DNA of 64,000 nt, from contig NC_092348.1 in the NCBI RefSeq assembly GCF_963676685.1, positions 26,077,386-26,141,385 on the forward strand. The letters run 5' to 3'. Position 1 is the first letter of the stretch. Each line of letters begins with the position of its first letter. The position numbers were made by a program, and so were the translations under genes. Origin of the DNA: Mytilus edulis (taxonomy: Eukaryota > Mollusca > Bivalvia > Mytilida > Mytilidae). The notes beneath the pieces are model-generated. The model worked only from the letters and a program-made list of their open reading frames with translations, searched no databases and was not told the origin of the DNA. Shown one piece after another: positions 50,653 to 62,438 of the stretch.

Positions 50653-53600
50653 ATGAATTCGTATTTTATTATGTAAGTATGTAAAATAAGAAAAGAGACA
50701 TATATTTTTTTGTTACTAGCACATTTTGAAATAGTTAGGTACCAGGATAATAATTTAATTAGCCAGACGCGTTTATTTTCAAATTAACCAGTTCTAGACA
50801 TATATTTTTATTTGAAATATTTTTATGTATTTAGTAATCATGGTAATTCATAATAAGGAAATGAACAAAATAAAATAGAAAAATAACAAATCTACTCAAT
50901 CAAAACTGTCAGAAGGTAGTTGTTAAATTAAAACGAATTTTAAATGTAAACATAAAAAAGCAGGATGTATCTTACGGATCAGGTAGAGAAAATCATCTGC
51001 GAGCTCGTCAAGGGTAAAAAAGAAACTGAATTCAAAATCAATGAAAAAAAAACATTTACAGCAAATCTTAGAAAGTATAGTGATTAGACAAACTAGAATA
51101 TAGTATTTACCCACAAACATATACGTTTGGACAACGTGAACAAATCGATAAAAGATGAAGGAAATACCATGGGGTAATCAAAACATGAGTCAAAAGAATT
51201 GCCAAAATTTAGAGCGCCAAAAAGGCATACAACAGTCTAGAAAGCACTAGTTTGAAAACTGAAGATTGAGAACGTTTGAGAAAACCTTGGGTAAACACAG
51301 ATAAGATATTGGCATATTCTGCTCTGCAATCAAATCTTCTTCAGTTTTAACATGTCTAATGTCGATGACGAATTGAAGGAGGTAAACAGCATAAATATCT
51401 GTCTAAGATTATATACAGTACGCCAACTTCATATCTCATAAAATCGTGAAGATAAACCAAGATATTCGTTCTTTTTGTCCTGCCAATTCAATATAGTTCT
51501 ATATCTTACATGTATTCGAATCTGCCTTTTAGTTGTCTTAATATTTGAATCGTTATCATTATTAACTTTACTTTACTTCAATTAAATCTGCATTTTGCGG
51601 TGATGACTTGTTTAGGCGATTGGTTACCATATGTGTTAAACTTCTTTGTCTAGTAAAGGTTACAATTGGCATTGTCTTTTTCAAGGTATAGTTATATATT
51701 ATCTTGATAAAAATTTAGCAATATTATATTCTAATTTGTACAAGTGATAGTCTTGAACATGCAGTGAGTGTTATTTTGATCAAGGTTGAAGACCTCGTTT
51801 TATTTATCTAAAGTCAAGAAAAATAACAATCTGTTTCTTTGCCTTTTGTTTTATTGATTTTATTACCTCAATTTGTTAAATATATCTTTTCCTTTTTTTT
51901 AAGATGCATAATTGAAAAAAAAAGATGTATTTTTTTATCTAATGTTCCATCATCATGTATCCATTAATATTTTATGTATATATTTGCGAGTGAGTGTATG
52001 TTAACATAATTGCCACTGGAAAATACACAAACACAAAATCAGTCTTTTATGTCGAAAACCTTAACGAGTTGTGGTCCATTTTGCTGTATGATTGTAGTTC
52101 AAATAAAAAACATAATAGTATCCTAATTCAAACAGTTTGTTTCTCTGTTCATTATTTTACCGTTTAAATATTATTTTCTAAAGCACTAACGTAATTTTAA
52201 ATGTTAACATTATGATAATGGTACATAAAACAGATCTCAATACTAATATAATCAGCTCTAAACTTTGTCATGATATAAAAATAAAAAAAAATCAATGTTT
52301 TTATATTATAAAACAAACAAAGAGTATTATTCAATAGACTTAGAAAATTATTACTACAAATAAAAATAACCTGCGCTTTTCGTAGTATTTTACGTACAGA
52401 GACGGTGCTAAGTTCACGAATCAAGAAGACATGAGATAATTTTTTTTTATAAAAGTGATGAAATACAATTACTTCATCCTTCCCAGACATAATATGAAGG
52501 CAATCGAATTGGTATTTGCTAGAATTATATAATTAAATTCAATATTTTGTAGAATACTCCCAATAGTGTTAGTCGTGAAGATAATATTTTGGACGACCTA
52601 CTGTTATTTCCGGTCACAGAGATGCAGGTCTACTCGGGACGACAGGAATATCCTTGTGACACCCCATACTCCAACCATTGACAGAAGACCGGTAATTGTA
52701 TTTCAGTTTTTTCTATTTTCTATTTTTCTTTAATATATATATATATATGAATGATATATTATCAAAAGGCAAGATCTGTTGTATAGGAGCATCATATTTC
52801 AACAGCACGTGAATGTAAGAGAGCGTGCAATATTATTCAATTAATTACTTTCTTTTGATGAGATAGATAGGTAGTTTTATTGAATTTACAAAATTTCATA
52901 TTGACTGAAGCCAGCGTTCGAAGTGAAAATCAGTTTTTTTACACATTTATCAACAAAAGGGCTGAAGAATTGTTTCATTCATTTCCTTTCATATATCGAA
53001 TTTGATGACAACTGTTTACCAATCCAATAAGATATCATACATTCAAAAACACGTGACGAAGGCGCCAATTTTCTTCATGTCAATAAGTTGTCAAAAACAT
53101 TACTAAAAAATGTCACTATGCCATATCACGAAATGATATTGCACGAGTGCAAATACAAGTTGAAATTATCAAGGTAATGAGTGACACATATATTGCTTGA
53201 AGCAGTTTTTTATGCTTTGCTGTACAATATAATTATTAATAAATAGGTTTATATGAATATTTTATACATTTCCATCGAAATGCAGAATGTTGGATGTACA
53301 TTTATTGATAGCTTAGTCTGTCTGTATTCAGTAACTGTAAACACTCTTAGATCTGTGTCCTTTCATATTGTTAGGTATACATAAATATCCTACCTCGTCC
53401 GGTCTGTTTTTTCGTCAGATGGCTTTTTGATCTATATCGATCTGCTGAATAAAGCTTTTTTTAACTGATGTTTTAAGTTTCTTCTTATGTTGTACTTTTA
53501 CACTATCGTCCCATGTTAAAGGAGGGTTCTCTTCCTTAGACATGTTAAACTCCGCCACATTCCAATTTTGACTGGGACAAGTCAGGATCATTTAGTCTAG

Positions 53601-54881
53601 TGATAATCGTTAGTCCATTTTTGTCATATTGTTAATTAGTGAGAAATCAGGCCGAATATTTTTTTCAATTTAATTGACGATACAGTAAGGGTTTTCTCAT
53701 TGTTGATAGCCGAAAAATTGCCCTATACTGCTTACTTCCAATTCATTTAAACTTTCATTAATAGTTGTCTTAATGACATACCAAATTTCAGTAATTTTAT
53801 GAAAACCCTATATTATTGAAAATATGTGCTAGAATTGTTTTGGAAAAAGATATATTGACAGTATGCTGAATAATAAAGGCAACAGTAGTATACCGCTGTT
53901 CGAAATTCATAAATCGATCGAGAGAAAAAAAAACTGGGTTACAAACTAAAACTGAGGGAAACGCATCAAATAATTATAAGAGAACTACGACACAATAGAA
54001 ACACAACATTTAAATGTAACACACACAGAAACGAACTATAATATAACAATGGCCATTTTTCTGACTTGGTACAGGACATTTTAAGAACAATGAAAATGAT
54101 GGGTTGAACCTGGTTTTGTGGCATGCCAACCTGCCGCTGAAAAAAAGTATCAACAATAAGAGACAAAAATTAATGATATAGGAAGACGATTGAATGTTTA
54201 AGAACATTACCATATCTAATAATCTTCCTATGAGTATGTTTAACATGCTGTTAGCAACACTTTGCGAATAAACTGTTGTGTAGATTCTGAGCATATCATT
54301 GAATATAAGAACATTACCATATCTAATAATCTTCCTATGAGTATGTTTTATATGTTTTTAGCAACACTTTGCGAATAAACTGTTGTGTAGATTCTGAGTA
54401 TATCATTGAATAAAATCGAAATTATATGTCTGACGAAATAAAACTCAATTTTAAACACAAATACAAAATACATCGTTTGCATACCTAAAAATCTTTTGTA
54501 AATTGAAAAATGTCTTAGAGTAGAGTATACATGAGATCTTTTTCATTAATTAGTTGTTTTTTTCTAAGTAACATTTTCAGAGTACTGTTTCAAAAATATT
54601 ACATTCAGAAATTGTTTGTGTAAGCAATTGTAAGAAGTCTATTTATCGTGTGTCAGATTTAATTTGTGTTTATGCAAAGAAGATATGTTTTATAATACTA
54701 TCTTATTTTCTAAGTGTAGGTACATGGACATGCAGTAAATGCTGTAGATGGAATGGAGAATCCGTGTTACTTCCTGCAACCAGAAGTATACCATAATGTC
54801 GCTAGGTCAGTGTCTACTCCAGTCCCATCATATGAACAAGCCACCAAGACACCATACTATAGAGAACATACCAACAATTAA
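50653..54881 (+). CDS. Array copy 5: divergent 106-residue single-pass membrane protein of the same family
   Basis: Coding exons 50653-50672, 52553-52691 and 54720-54881, gt-ag, with the same phases as the other copies. The N-terminus is only six residues (MNSYFI). The hydrophobic segment, about residues 5-25, contains Pro10, Lys16, Trp20 and Cys24, so the family pattern is fully kept despite low identity elsewhere. The post-membrane linker is strongly basic (Arg27, Arg31, Arg33, Arg36, Arg39). The tail has NPCY at 67-70. PPxY-type sites are degenerate: PEVY at 74-77 and VPSY near 88-91, the latter still followed by EQ as in copy 3. The C-terminus lacks the shared GASRY/GTPGY ending. No internal stop and all splice borders are intact, so it is probably functional. 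It is the outlier of the array. Confidence 0.82.
50738..50774 (+). repeat. CGCGTTTCGTCT mussel repeat, 3'-truncated
   Basis: GGTACCAGGATAATAATTTA and GCCAGACGCGTTT, then family similarity stops. Just inside intron 1 of copy 5. Confidence 0.55.
53872..54135 (+). repeat. Dispersed repeat with core GGCAACAGTAGTATACCGCT
   Basis: Longer copy than at 41.9 kb; continues into TCTGACTTGGTACAGGACAT and GGTTGAACCTGGTTTTGTGG. Confidence 0.65.
54200..54412 (+). repeat. Two tandem copies of a 107 bp unit
   Basis: AAGAACATTACCATATCTAA starts at 54200 and again at 54307. The two units differ at only a few positions, so this is a recent duplication. Lies in intron 2 of copy 5, about 300 bases before exon 3. 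Confidence 0.9.
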
Positions 54882-56014
54882 TAATTTCTTTTCAGTTTTC
54901 TTTATTTGGTGTACACATTTTTTCAAAAATGTTATTTAGTTTAAATGTTTATTCATATTGCGTACAAGACACGGTGCTTTAGAATAATGTATTTCATTTA
55001 TGCTTTTAGAAACGTCCCCCTTTCTGCTTTCTTTCTATCTATTGCTTTGAGTCAAAGTTATATTATACTTTAACTTTAATGTTTATTACTATTGGCGCTT
55101 ATAACATTTTATTGTAAATTGTATTTGACATCATGTATTCAATCTATCCTATACAAAAATTTTCATAGTTTCTTTTGGTGTAAAAATGGTGTGAAAAATG
55201 AAAAGTTTGATAGATTTCCTCGTTCCAAAAAAACTCATAATCGAAAAGTCGCAGACATTTTTAAAAATGATACATTCACCTAATTTTAACTTTTAAATTG
55301 ACTCAGATATTGAATGAATATCTCCTTTTCTTATACACTCATGCTGTTACCAATTGAACGTTTCGGAATCTAAAGAACCATGGGTAGTTCCATTGTTTGT
55401 ACATTAAAATGAAAATAACGTTACGTTTTATGTTGAATTTCTATTGTTTATCGGGTTTTGGACCAATCGCAACGTTTTGGTGTACGTTTTTGGAAAAATT
55501 ACCCAGAATGCATTAGAATCTGAAACGGCGAATCACGAAATATGTTTTAAATTATGTGTCAACAAATCAGACGTTCTTGGCTGAAGTCAATTACTCTTGT
55601 CATTCTTATCGCTGTTATTTTTAAATCTTTTATATATAGAAATGTTCAGCAATATGTAACCAAGGCACTGTAATATATACACCATCAAGTACAAAGAATA
55701 TAGTCGTATGTTAAATAACGCATAGTAAACTTTTGTTATGGTAGAAAACAGTCGTATTTCGACGGTTTTACTCCTGATGACAAGGGCAAACTGTAGCAAA
55801 CTGTAACTGGTATCTTTAGCAATCGTCAAAATAGCCTTTATTTTATTGATGTGTGGATAAAATAGGACGATTTGATTAATGTGGATAAAAATAGGATGCT
55901 TGTATTTCTGTTTTGCATTCTAACAGCTTTAAGAAGGCCATCAAAAATAGAAGTTAGCACGGTAATTTATGTTTTTCTTCGAGAGATTGTTAAATGCTGA
56001 TGATTTGGTCCTTA
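54882..56014. other. Intergenic DNA after array copy 5
   Basis: No gene or clear repeat recognised. A short GTGGATAAAATAGGA near-repeat lies at 55853-55896. Confidence 0.4.
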
Positions 56015-56227
56015 TCAGTAATGATAGGTCGTAAATTCTGTGCAGGTATTGGACCTTAGTCTATCATTAACAGTTCCTGTGCCAATTTGACGTTGTAAAA
56101 GTCTGATAATGACGGTGTGATTAACATTCGAATGGTTAAATATGATAGTGCTCCGATCGACTTTTGACATGTCAAATGCTTGCCAACTGTCAGCTACAGA
56201 TAACTTACGTCTTGCCATATTACACAA
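56015..56227 (-). pseudogene. Tc1-type transposase, N-terminal DNA-binding fragment
   Basis: A 70-codon minus-strand frame reads MARRKLSVADSWQAF, then NVNHTVIIRLLQRQ and GTGTVNDRLRS. This is the helix-turn-helix layout of Tc1/mariner transposases, where a GRPR motif would follow. Here the frame diverges and stops; the catalytic DDE domain is absent. Truncated remnant. Confidence 0.7.
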
Positions 56228-56334
56228 TTACTTGAATTTGTACTGGCATGAAAATACGGATTTTTTTTGTGTTATTAAATTTGCTGTTACAAAATGTTTA
56301 ATATTATTATAAATCAAGGAATGTATCTCCCTCA

Positions 56335-56515
56335 TGCAAAGCTCTGATTCCTTTCATGGATTTGGCTATACTTTTTTTGGAACTTTTGTATTATAGCTCT
56401 TCATCTTTTATATAAGTTTTGGATTTTACATATTTTGGCCACGAGCATCAGTGAAGAGACATGTACTGTCAAAATGCGCATCTGATGCAGAGAAAAATTA
56501 GTACCGTTAATGTTA
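56335..56515 (-). repeat. Repeat related to the CGCGTTTCGTCT family
   Basis: ACGAGCATCAGTGAAGAGAC and AAAATGCGCATCTGATGCAG are a diverged reverse form. The upstream part (GATTCCTTTCATGGATTTGG) is another block familiar from mussel DNA. Confidence 0.5.
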
Positions 56516-56704
56516 TTGATATAGGTCAAATTTCACAAATTGGGACAGTAGGAAGATGATTTAAAGGTATCAAAACAGTGTTTTTTAAAAGTTCATATGA
56601 CCTTTAATAAAACGTTGCTTGACGGGTTTATCGGAATTCAATCTTTTTGGTCGTACTGATTTTTCTTAGTGCATATTAAAGGCAATGCATAGCACCAAAC
56701 AACG

Positions 56705-57000
56705 AGGTTAAAACTCTAATATGGCAGTAAAATTGGAAATATCATCATGGGGAACATGTGTACTAAACGGTAAAATCACAAAATTACTGAACTCCGAGGA
56801 AAAAAAAAACGGAAAGTCCATAATCATATGGCAACATCAAATGACAAAACACATCAAAAACGTTTCAAGTTGATTGGACCTCAACTCCATTAAAAACTAC
56901 CTTGACAATTTTTTTTTAACCTAAAGCGAAACAGGCAGATCAAAAGACGAATGAATGAACAGTCGGACGGACGGACGATCCGACGCACAGACCGAAATAC
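56705..57000 (+). repeat. Dispersed element with GACGGACG tail, interrupted by another repeat
   Basis: Matches 12600-12800, but a GTAAAATCAC-family repeat (about 56768-56865) is inserted after ACATGTGTACTAAA, giving a nested pair. Confidence 0.6.
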
Positions 57001-58464
57001 GGATAGATGAACAGATCGAATGACTCACGTTCCGATGCACAGACTGAAAAATAGCTTGTGTTTTTTTTATATTTGAACACGCAAAATAGTATTTTAAGAT
57101 AAAATTTGGATAAAATATGTAACAACATTCCTCACAATATACAGATATAATAATAGTGTTGTTATCATTTAAAAAGAAAAAAATTATTCACTACAAAAAT
57201 GAATGACAACAAAATTAAAAAATAAACTGTGACACGTTTAAGTGTGTAAGTGTTTATGACATGTTTTGATTTGATAAGTAATCAAGATGATTTTTAAATG
57301 AATTTATTCATGTATCAACTCCTTTCCACCAACACATTTGTTCATTCAGACTCAATTCAGTTTTCGAGTGGTGAAAAATTAATAAAATTCGTAGCATGCA
57401 TTATCGTTGCAAAAGGAAACAAAGTAAACATATACGGTGTCCTACATTTGTTAATTTCTGTGTCATTTTGGTCTCGTGTGGAGAGTTGTCGCATTGGCAA
57501 TCATAGCACATATAACTGTATTCAGACAAACCATTATGTTGTTTTGTTCATTTAACATGTTCAATTAAAATGGTTAGTGATATTAAGTTGATTTTATTAT
57601 TATTTGCATGGCCTTGAATTTAAAGTTAATGACTATATACATATCAAACAATATAGCCAAACTTCGTAGACTTTATTGAGAATTTTATAATGTTTTGATG
57701 ATATGTATATATATAATCTTGTATTCAAACGGGAGACAAAGCTATAAGAACTCACCAAATTCTAATACCAGTTTCGTGTTAAAATTGTTTGTTAAAACTT
57801 GCAAATAAATGTAAATCACTGTTGAAAAGAAAGTGTGTTGTCTTCTTCAATGAGACAACTTCAAACGAGACATATGGATTTAAATTCACAGTAATACTTT
57901 TCAAATGGTTTTCTCATGTTTCTAAACAATACACAATAAATATATCAAGCTTTTGGTCGGCTCAATTCTTCAGGTAAACAAATAAAAAAGTTCATAATTG
58001 GTTGACCTATTTTTAGAGAGGAATGACCCATAACTTGACAAGGAAGTAAAGCAAGTATTCGTCCCAATATCAATGTCAATTGTTTCATTGATATTTAAAG
58101 GATAACTTTTCGCCGAAATATTTAAAGATAAACATGACGTCATAAAGGTGTAATCTAAATAATATATAGATTGGAGGCCATTGCAATACAGGCGTTTAGT
58201 AAAAACAAAAAAAGTAAGTAGGTACAGTTATTTTTGATTTTCAACATACATTCTGTATACATGGTATAGTAAAGGAAAAAGTGTTTCTTCAAAGCAAACA
58301 ATTTAAAAATGATAACAAATATAAATTATTAACAATATGAGAATCATTGACGCCTTAAACGTTTTGTTATATACTTTAACTCATCATGTTTAAATGTTGT
58401 GTTTATAAATGTGCTGATATTTGTGTATACATATCCAATGTGTTTACATTCGTGTATCACCATC

Positions 58465-58740
58465 ACAAACATGTTGAACTCCGATCAACAAAAAGTCTCT
58501 AATTTATAATCAAATGGCACATCAAAAGCTCAAACAAATTAAACGAAAGAATCTGATTTGGTACAGGCACTTTCTTATGTAGAAAAGGGTACACTAAACC
58601 TTGCTTTATAGCTAGATGAATCCCCCAACTTTATGACTGCCACATACAATTTTATTATATTGATTACAATGTGTACACAAACCAAACAGACATAGTAGGT
58701 AAAAATGTCAAATAGGGGTACATCTTTGTGTGATAATCTT
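58465..58740 (+). repeat. Dispersed repeat, GTAAAATCAC family
   Basis: TTGAACTCCGATCAACAAAA, TGATTTGGTACAGGCAC and TTTATGACTGCCACA follow the order seen at 36.8 kb. Confidence 0.55.
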
Positions 58741-58963
58741 CATCACTATAAAAAATACAAATATGAAATGCTTGCTGTATAGCAATCAAAGGTGTAAGAT
58801 TTAGGACTTAATTATCAGTTTTGTCGTTACGTGTGTTCTTGATTGACCTTCATTGTCAATTGAGTTCGATATAAGACTTAATTCAAGACATAATTCATTC
58901 ATACTGCATCTTCTGTTAATATTATTTGTATCTTCGATATACTTTATTTCAATAGTTATCAAA

Positions 58964-59305
58964 GGAACCAGGATTATAATTTAGTACGAAAGACGCGCAT
59001 TTCATCAACTTAAGACTAATCAGTAACGCTCAGATCAAAATAGTTGTAAAGTCAAACAAGTACTAAGTTGAAGAGCAATGCGGACACAAATTCCAAAACA
59101 GTGTGCCAAATACGGCTTAGGTAACCTATTCCTTGGATTAGAACATCCTTAGTTTTTCGAAAAATTCAAAGTTTTGTAACAGTATATTTAAAAAAATTAC
59201 CATATAATTGATATTCATGTTATCACCGAAGTGCTGACTACTGGGCTGGTTATAATATCGGGGACGGAACCTCCACCAGCAGTGACATCGACCCAGTGGT
59301 GTAAA
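58964..59305 (+). repeat. CGCGTTTCGTCT mussel repeat, both ends present
   Basis: Left block GGAACCAGGATTATAATTTA with AAGACGCGCATTTCATC; right block GTGCTGACTACTGGGC to GACATCGACCCAGTGG. AATAGTTATCAAA flanks both sides (58951-58963 and 59306-59318), either as target duplication or as part of the unit. It lies about 0.6 kb before the endonuclease exon. Confidence 0.75.
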
Positions 59306-59893
59306 TAGTTATCAAAATCAACATCGATGATATAAATGTGATCAACATAATCACCAAACTGAGAACTATCTAATGAGAGAAAAACCTTGTATAAAAAACG
59401 TGCTGTAAAAGGATAATACTACCTTCTTTTCTAAAAACGACACTGTTAAACATTTTCGCATGCGAATTAAGGAACAACAATACATCAAAGATACAAGGCT
59501 AATAATTTGGTGAGCATATATATATGTACAACACTCACAAGTGGCGATCGAAATAATGCAGTTCGAATGCAAAATCGAATACAAAATTGAAGACAAAGAA
59601 AAAATACTATCTTTAACTATTGAAAAGAGTCTTTCTACTTTGTCAAATTTTAAAACGACATAAGTCTATGCAAGTTGTGATTTATAGGAAATCTCAAAGA
59701 TATGTCGTTATTACAACGTTATCCGTATAACAACAAGTAAGACGATATGACGCATTGCCATGCATAACTTTTTAAAACATGTAACCCTGTTTTTTTTGTC
59801 TTTTGATTTGATAATTAATTTGTTTTATTTGTTCAGAATCAATATCATTTATTTGCATCTTCTAATTTCGGATTTTCATATTGCAGGTAAACA

Positions 59894-60868
59894 ATGAAGA
59901 TTGGAATATTCTTTTTTGACCTTTTTATTTTCATGCAGATTTTTTTTTTTGTTCAACCTGAAGTGTCAAAAGATTTTGTAAACTGTAAACATTGCTTTTT
60001 TCAAGATACTCCACCATATCTAAATGGTTTAACGGAACAGAATTCAGTACAAATATGCCAAAGGCATAGATTGTTAAATCGGTATTTTTTTGCAATCAAT
60101 TACAATAGTGTACACAGAATACCTTATTACAGTGCTTATTTGATTGATTCATTTGATAAAGGTGGTAAACGGGACAGTTTCTGGTATCTTGAACCACAGC
60201 TGGCAGGTACAGACCCTAGTTTCCATCCGCACATAGTAAAAGATAATAACCAACAGATTTATAAGGATAGCCAAGCATTAAATGAAGACTATAGAGCCAG
60301 TGGATATGATAGGGGACATTTAAATCCATCCTTTTATCACAATGAAACTAAACAGGCAAGGCAGGTTACAAATAGTTTGACTAATGTTGCACCACAGGTG
60401 GGAGACTTTAATAAAGGGATATGGAATAAGTTAGAAATATCACTTTATAATGCAATGAATGATAGCTGTAATTTTGCTGGGGCCAAACGTTATTTTATTA
60501 CCGGTGTTGTTCCGAGTAGCGGAACGACAATACCTAATGGCAGGGTAAATGTACCAGATTATTTCTGGACAGTGATGTGCTGCGATTCCTCTGGTGCAAA
60601 TGAACCTTCGAAAAAAATGATGGGCTGGTCAGCTGCATTCATTGGTGGAAATATAAATAACTCGTCAATTTACGTTTACACAATCGAAGACTTTCTCAAC
60701 TATCTGGCTAAACTTTTATTTTCTAGCCATCCTAAACTGTTTGCAGATTATTATGTTGAAGAGACCAAAATCCGTAATTGTTTGTTCAACCAAACCCAAG
60801 CTTCGACTATGGTAAATGGCATCATACGAGACAACGACAGATTTGAAAATAAATCCCTTTTTAATTGA
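59894..60868 (+). CDS. Secreted DNA/RNA non-specific endonuclease, ENDOD1-like
   Basis: Single coding exon of 324 residues. It begins eight bases after a splice acceptor (ttgcag at 59880-59885), so an unseen non-coding exon lies upstream. Residues 1 to about 25 form a hydrophobic signal peptide. The nuclease core holds DRGH at 139-142 followed by LNP, with His142 as general base, then Asn164, Gln168, Asn173, Trp177 and Glu181 in the TNVAPQ...FNKGIWNKLE block. These line up, with near-identical spacing, with the metal-site and active-site residues known from the Serratia nuclease family, so the enzyme looks catalytically intact. Such enzymes cleave DNA and RNA with one divalent metal ion. Cys-rich flanks (Cys31, Cys34, Cys55, Cys192, Cys229, Cys230, Cys296) suit an extracellular, disulfide-bonded protein. 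No transmembrane tail is seen. The architecture matches animal endonuclease domain-containing 1 proteins, common in fish and molluscs. Roles proposed for such nucleases are digestion or defence; which applies here cannot be read. Confidence 0.9.
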   Translation: MKIGIFFFDLFIFMQIFFFVQPEVSKDFVNCKHCFFQDTPPYLNGLTEQNSVQICQRHRLLNRYFFAINYNSVHRIPYYSAYLIDSFDKGGKRDSFWYLEPQLAGTDPSFHPHIVKDNNQQIYKDSQALNEDYRASGYDRGHLNPSFYHNETKQARQVTNSLTNVAPQVGDFNKGIWNKLEISLYNAMNDSCNFAGAKRYFITGVVPSSGTTIPNGRVNVPDYFWTVMCCDSSGANEPSKKMMGWSAAFIGGNINNSSIYVYTIEDFLNYLAKLLFSSHPKLFADYYVEETKIRNCLFNQTQASTMVNGIIRDNDRFENKSLFN

Positions 60869-62321
60869 TCTTAAAATTTAGTGTATTACGCCGTGATAGA
60901 TACTCTTGGTTAATATCGATTTGTGGTTTGAATCTCTCCAAAAAAAAATTGTGTTATTGTTTATTTGCAGTTTACATGTACACCTATTTGAATTTGTATG
61001 CAAACTAAACAGAGTACACATCAAATAAATGGTTTAGCGTGGTAAAAAATAGAATTCATCTGTCTTTGCTTCAAACATTAATGAATTATGAATATTGAAG
61101 TTTAATATTGAGCTCAGTTTGATTCACTTGGGTCAAAACAAAATTAAATATTAGGATATGTATTTTTGGCATGCAAGTCATTTAAATCATTCTTTAAGAT
61201 GTACATCTATATTTTTAATCTTGAATTAAAGAAAAAAACAAGGACGGTGGTACATATAGAAATATCGACCAGGAATAGTCCTTCTTTTTTCTAAAATCTA
61301 AATGTATACAAATACAGAAGTGTTTATGGCAGACAATTTATCATTTAATGAATCCGTTAAACAGATAAAAAAAAATAACAAATTATAATATGAAGATGTG
61401 GTAGGATTTCAAATAAGACAACTTATTTTTTAATTTATTATGAAACGACGCGGAGAAGTTTTATATTGGCAAAACAAATCGCAATGATATTGTATATTTT
61501 TATCATTCGTGTTAAATTTGTAATGCTTACATGCAGTTTTTTTTTGGTTAGTACAAATCTGTACAGTTTGGCTAATGTATAAAATATCACATGTTCTATG
61601 GTTGTATTATATAAGTGTATGCATAATAAGGTGAGATGTATATAAAACATTAAATTGGATAATCTATAAGTTTAAAAAATAATTAAAATTATCTTATAAT
61701 AAAACGGCTATTATTTAGTAAGGACAATCATGTGCCCTTTTTTCTAGCATAATCTTAAATTCTTATTTTTATTTAATCATGTCAATGTGTAAGCATATCC
61801 TTCATTTTATAGCTACGTTCCGTCATATATCTTTGTCATAAAGTATTCAAATGAATTGTTTCATATTTTTCATGTCGGTTATTTTTATAGCCGACTATAC
61901 GGAATGGGAATTTTCTCATTGTTAAAGGCCGTACAGTTACCAATAATTCCGTACATTCACTTTATTTGAACTTAGGTGCATAGTTGTCTAACTGGCATTC
62001 ATACGTCATTTCCTTGTTCTTACATACACAATTACTGTTATTTCCTTCTGAAAAGACCCTGTATCACATTCACGTCCTTGATAGTTCTGAAAAGTACACG
62101 TCAGACAAACTGTGTATACATGTATATGACAAAATATTTTCCTGGACTGGAATAAATATATAATTCACATTACTTACCATTTCGCCGGTTTTTTTTTAGT
62201 TGTTCGGAGGTTTTAGAATATATAAGCACCCTAATTTTTCTTAACATGAACTCTGTTTATGGTTTATGGGATTTCCATCTTTGGTTGATGCCATTTCTGC
62301 CTTCTGTATTGATTTAGTGAT
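60869..62321. other. Intergenic DNA downstream of the endonuclease
   Basis: Apart from the poly(A) signal at 61024 only a diverged TTGTC..CTGGCATTCATAC repeat end (61865-62030) is seen. Confidence 0.4.
61024..61029 (+). terminator. Polyadenylation signal of the endonuclease gene
   Basis: AATAAA about 156 bases after the stop codon, the first canonical signal on the + strand downstream. Confidence 0.5.
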
Positions 62322-62438
62322 AACAATATCATCAGATGCCTTCTACATCAGGTAGAAATAAATCATTTGTAATACTGTAAACTAGTATTGCAAATGATTG
62401 CTTTCTACCTTATGTAGTATGCATCTGATGATATTGTT
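62322..62438. repeat. 117 bp palindrome
   Basis: AACAATATCATCAGATGC at the left reappears inverted at the right; arms continue through TTCTACAT.AGGTAGAAA and AAATCATTTG.AATACT to a GTAAACT centre. Open frames here are by-products. Confidence 0.8.

Noticed and set aside
788-54881. Single large gene with alternative tail exons instead of five genes
   Set aside because: Each copy has its own ATG exon and its own stop, and copies 2-5 each have their own non-coding first exon.
54748-54939. 63-codon open frame starting inside exon 3 of copy 5
   Set aside because: Different frame from the family reading, which matches the paralogues and ends at 54881.
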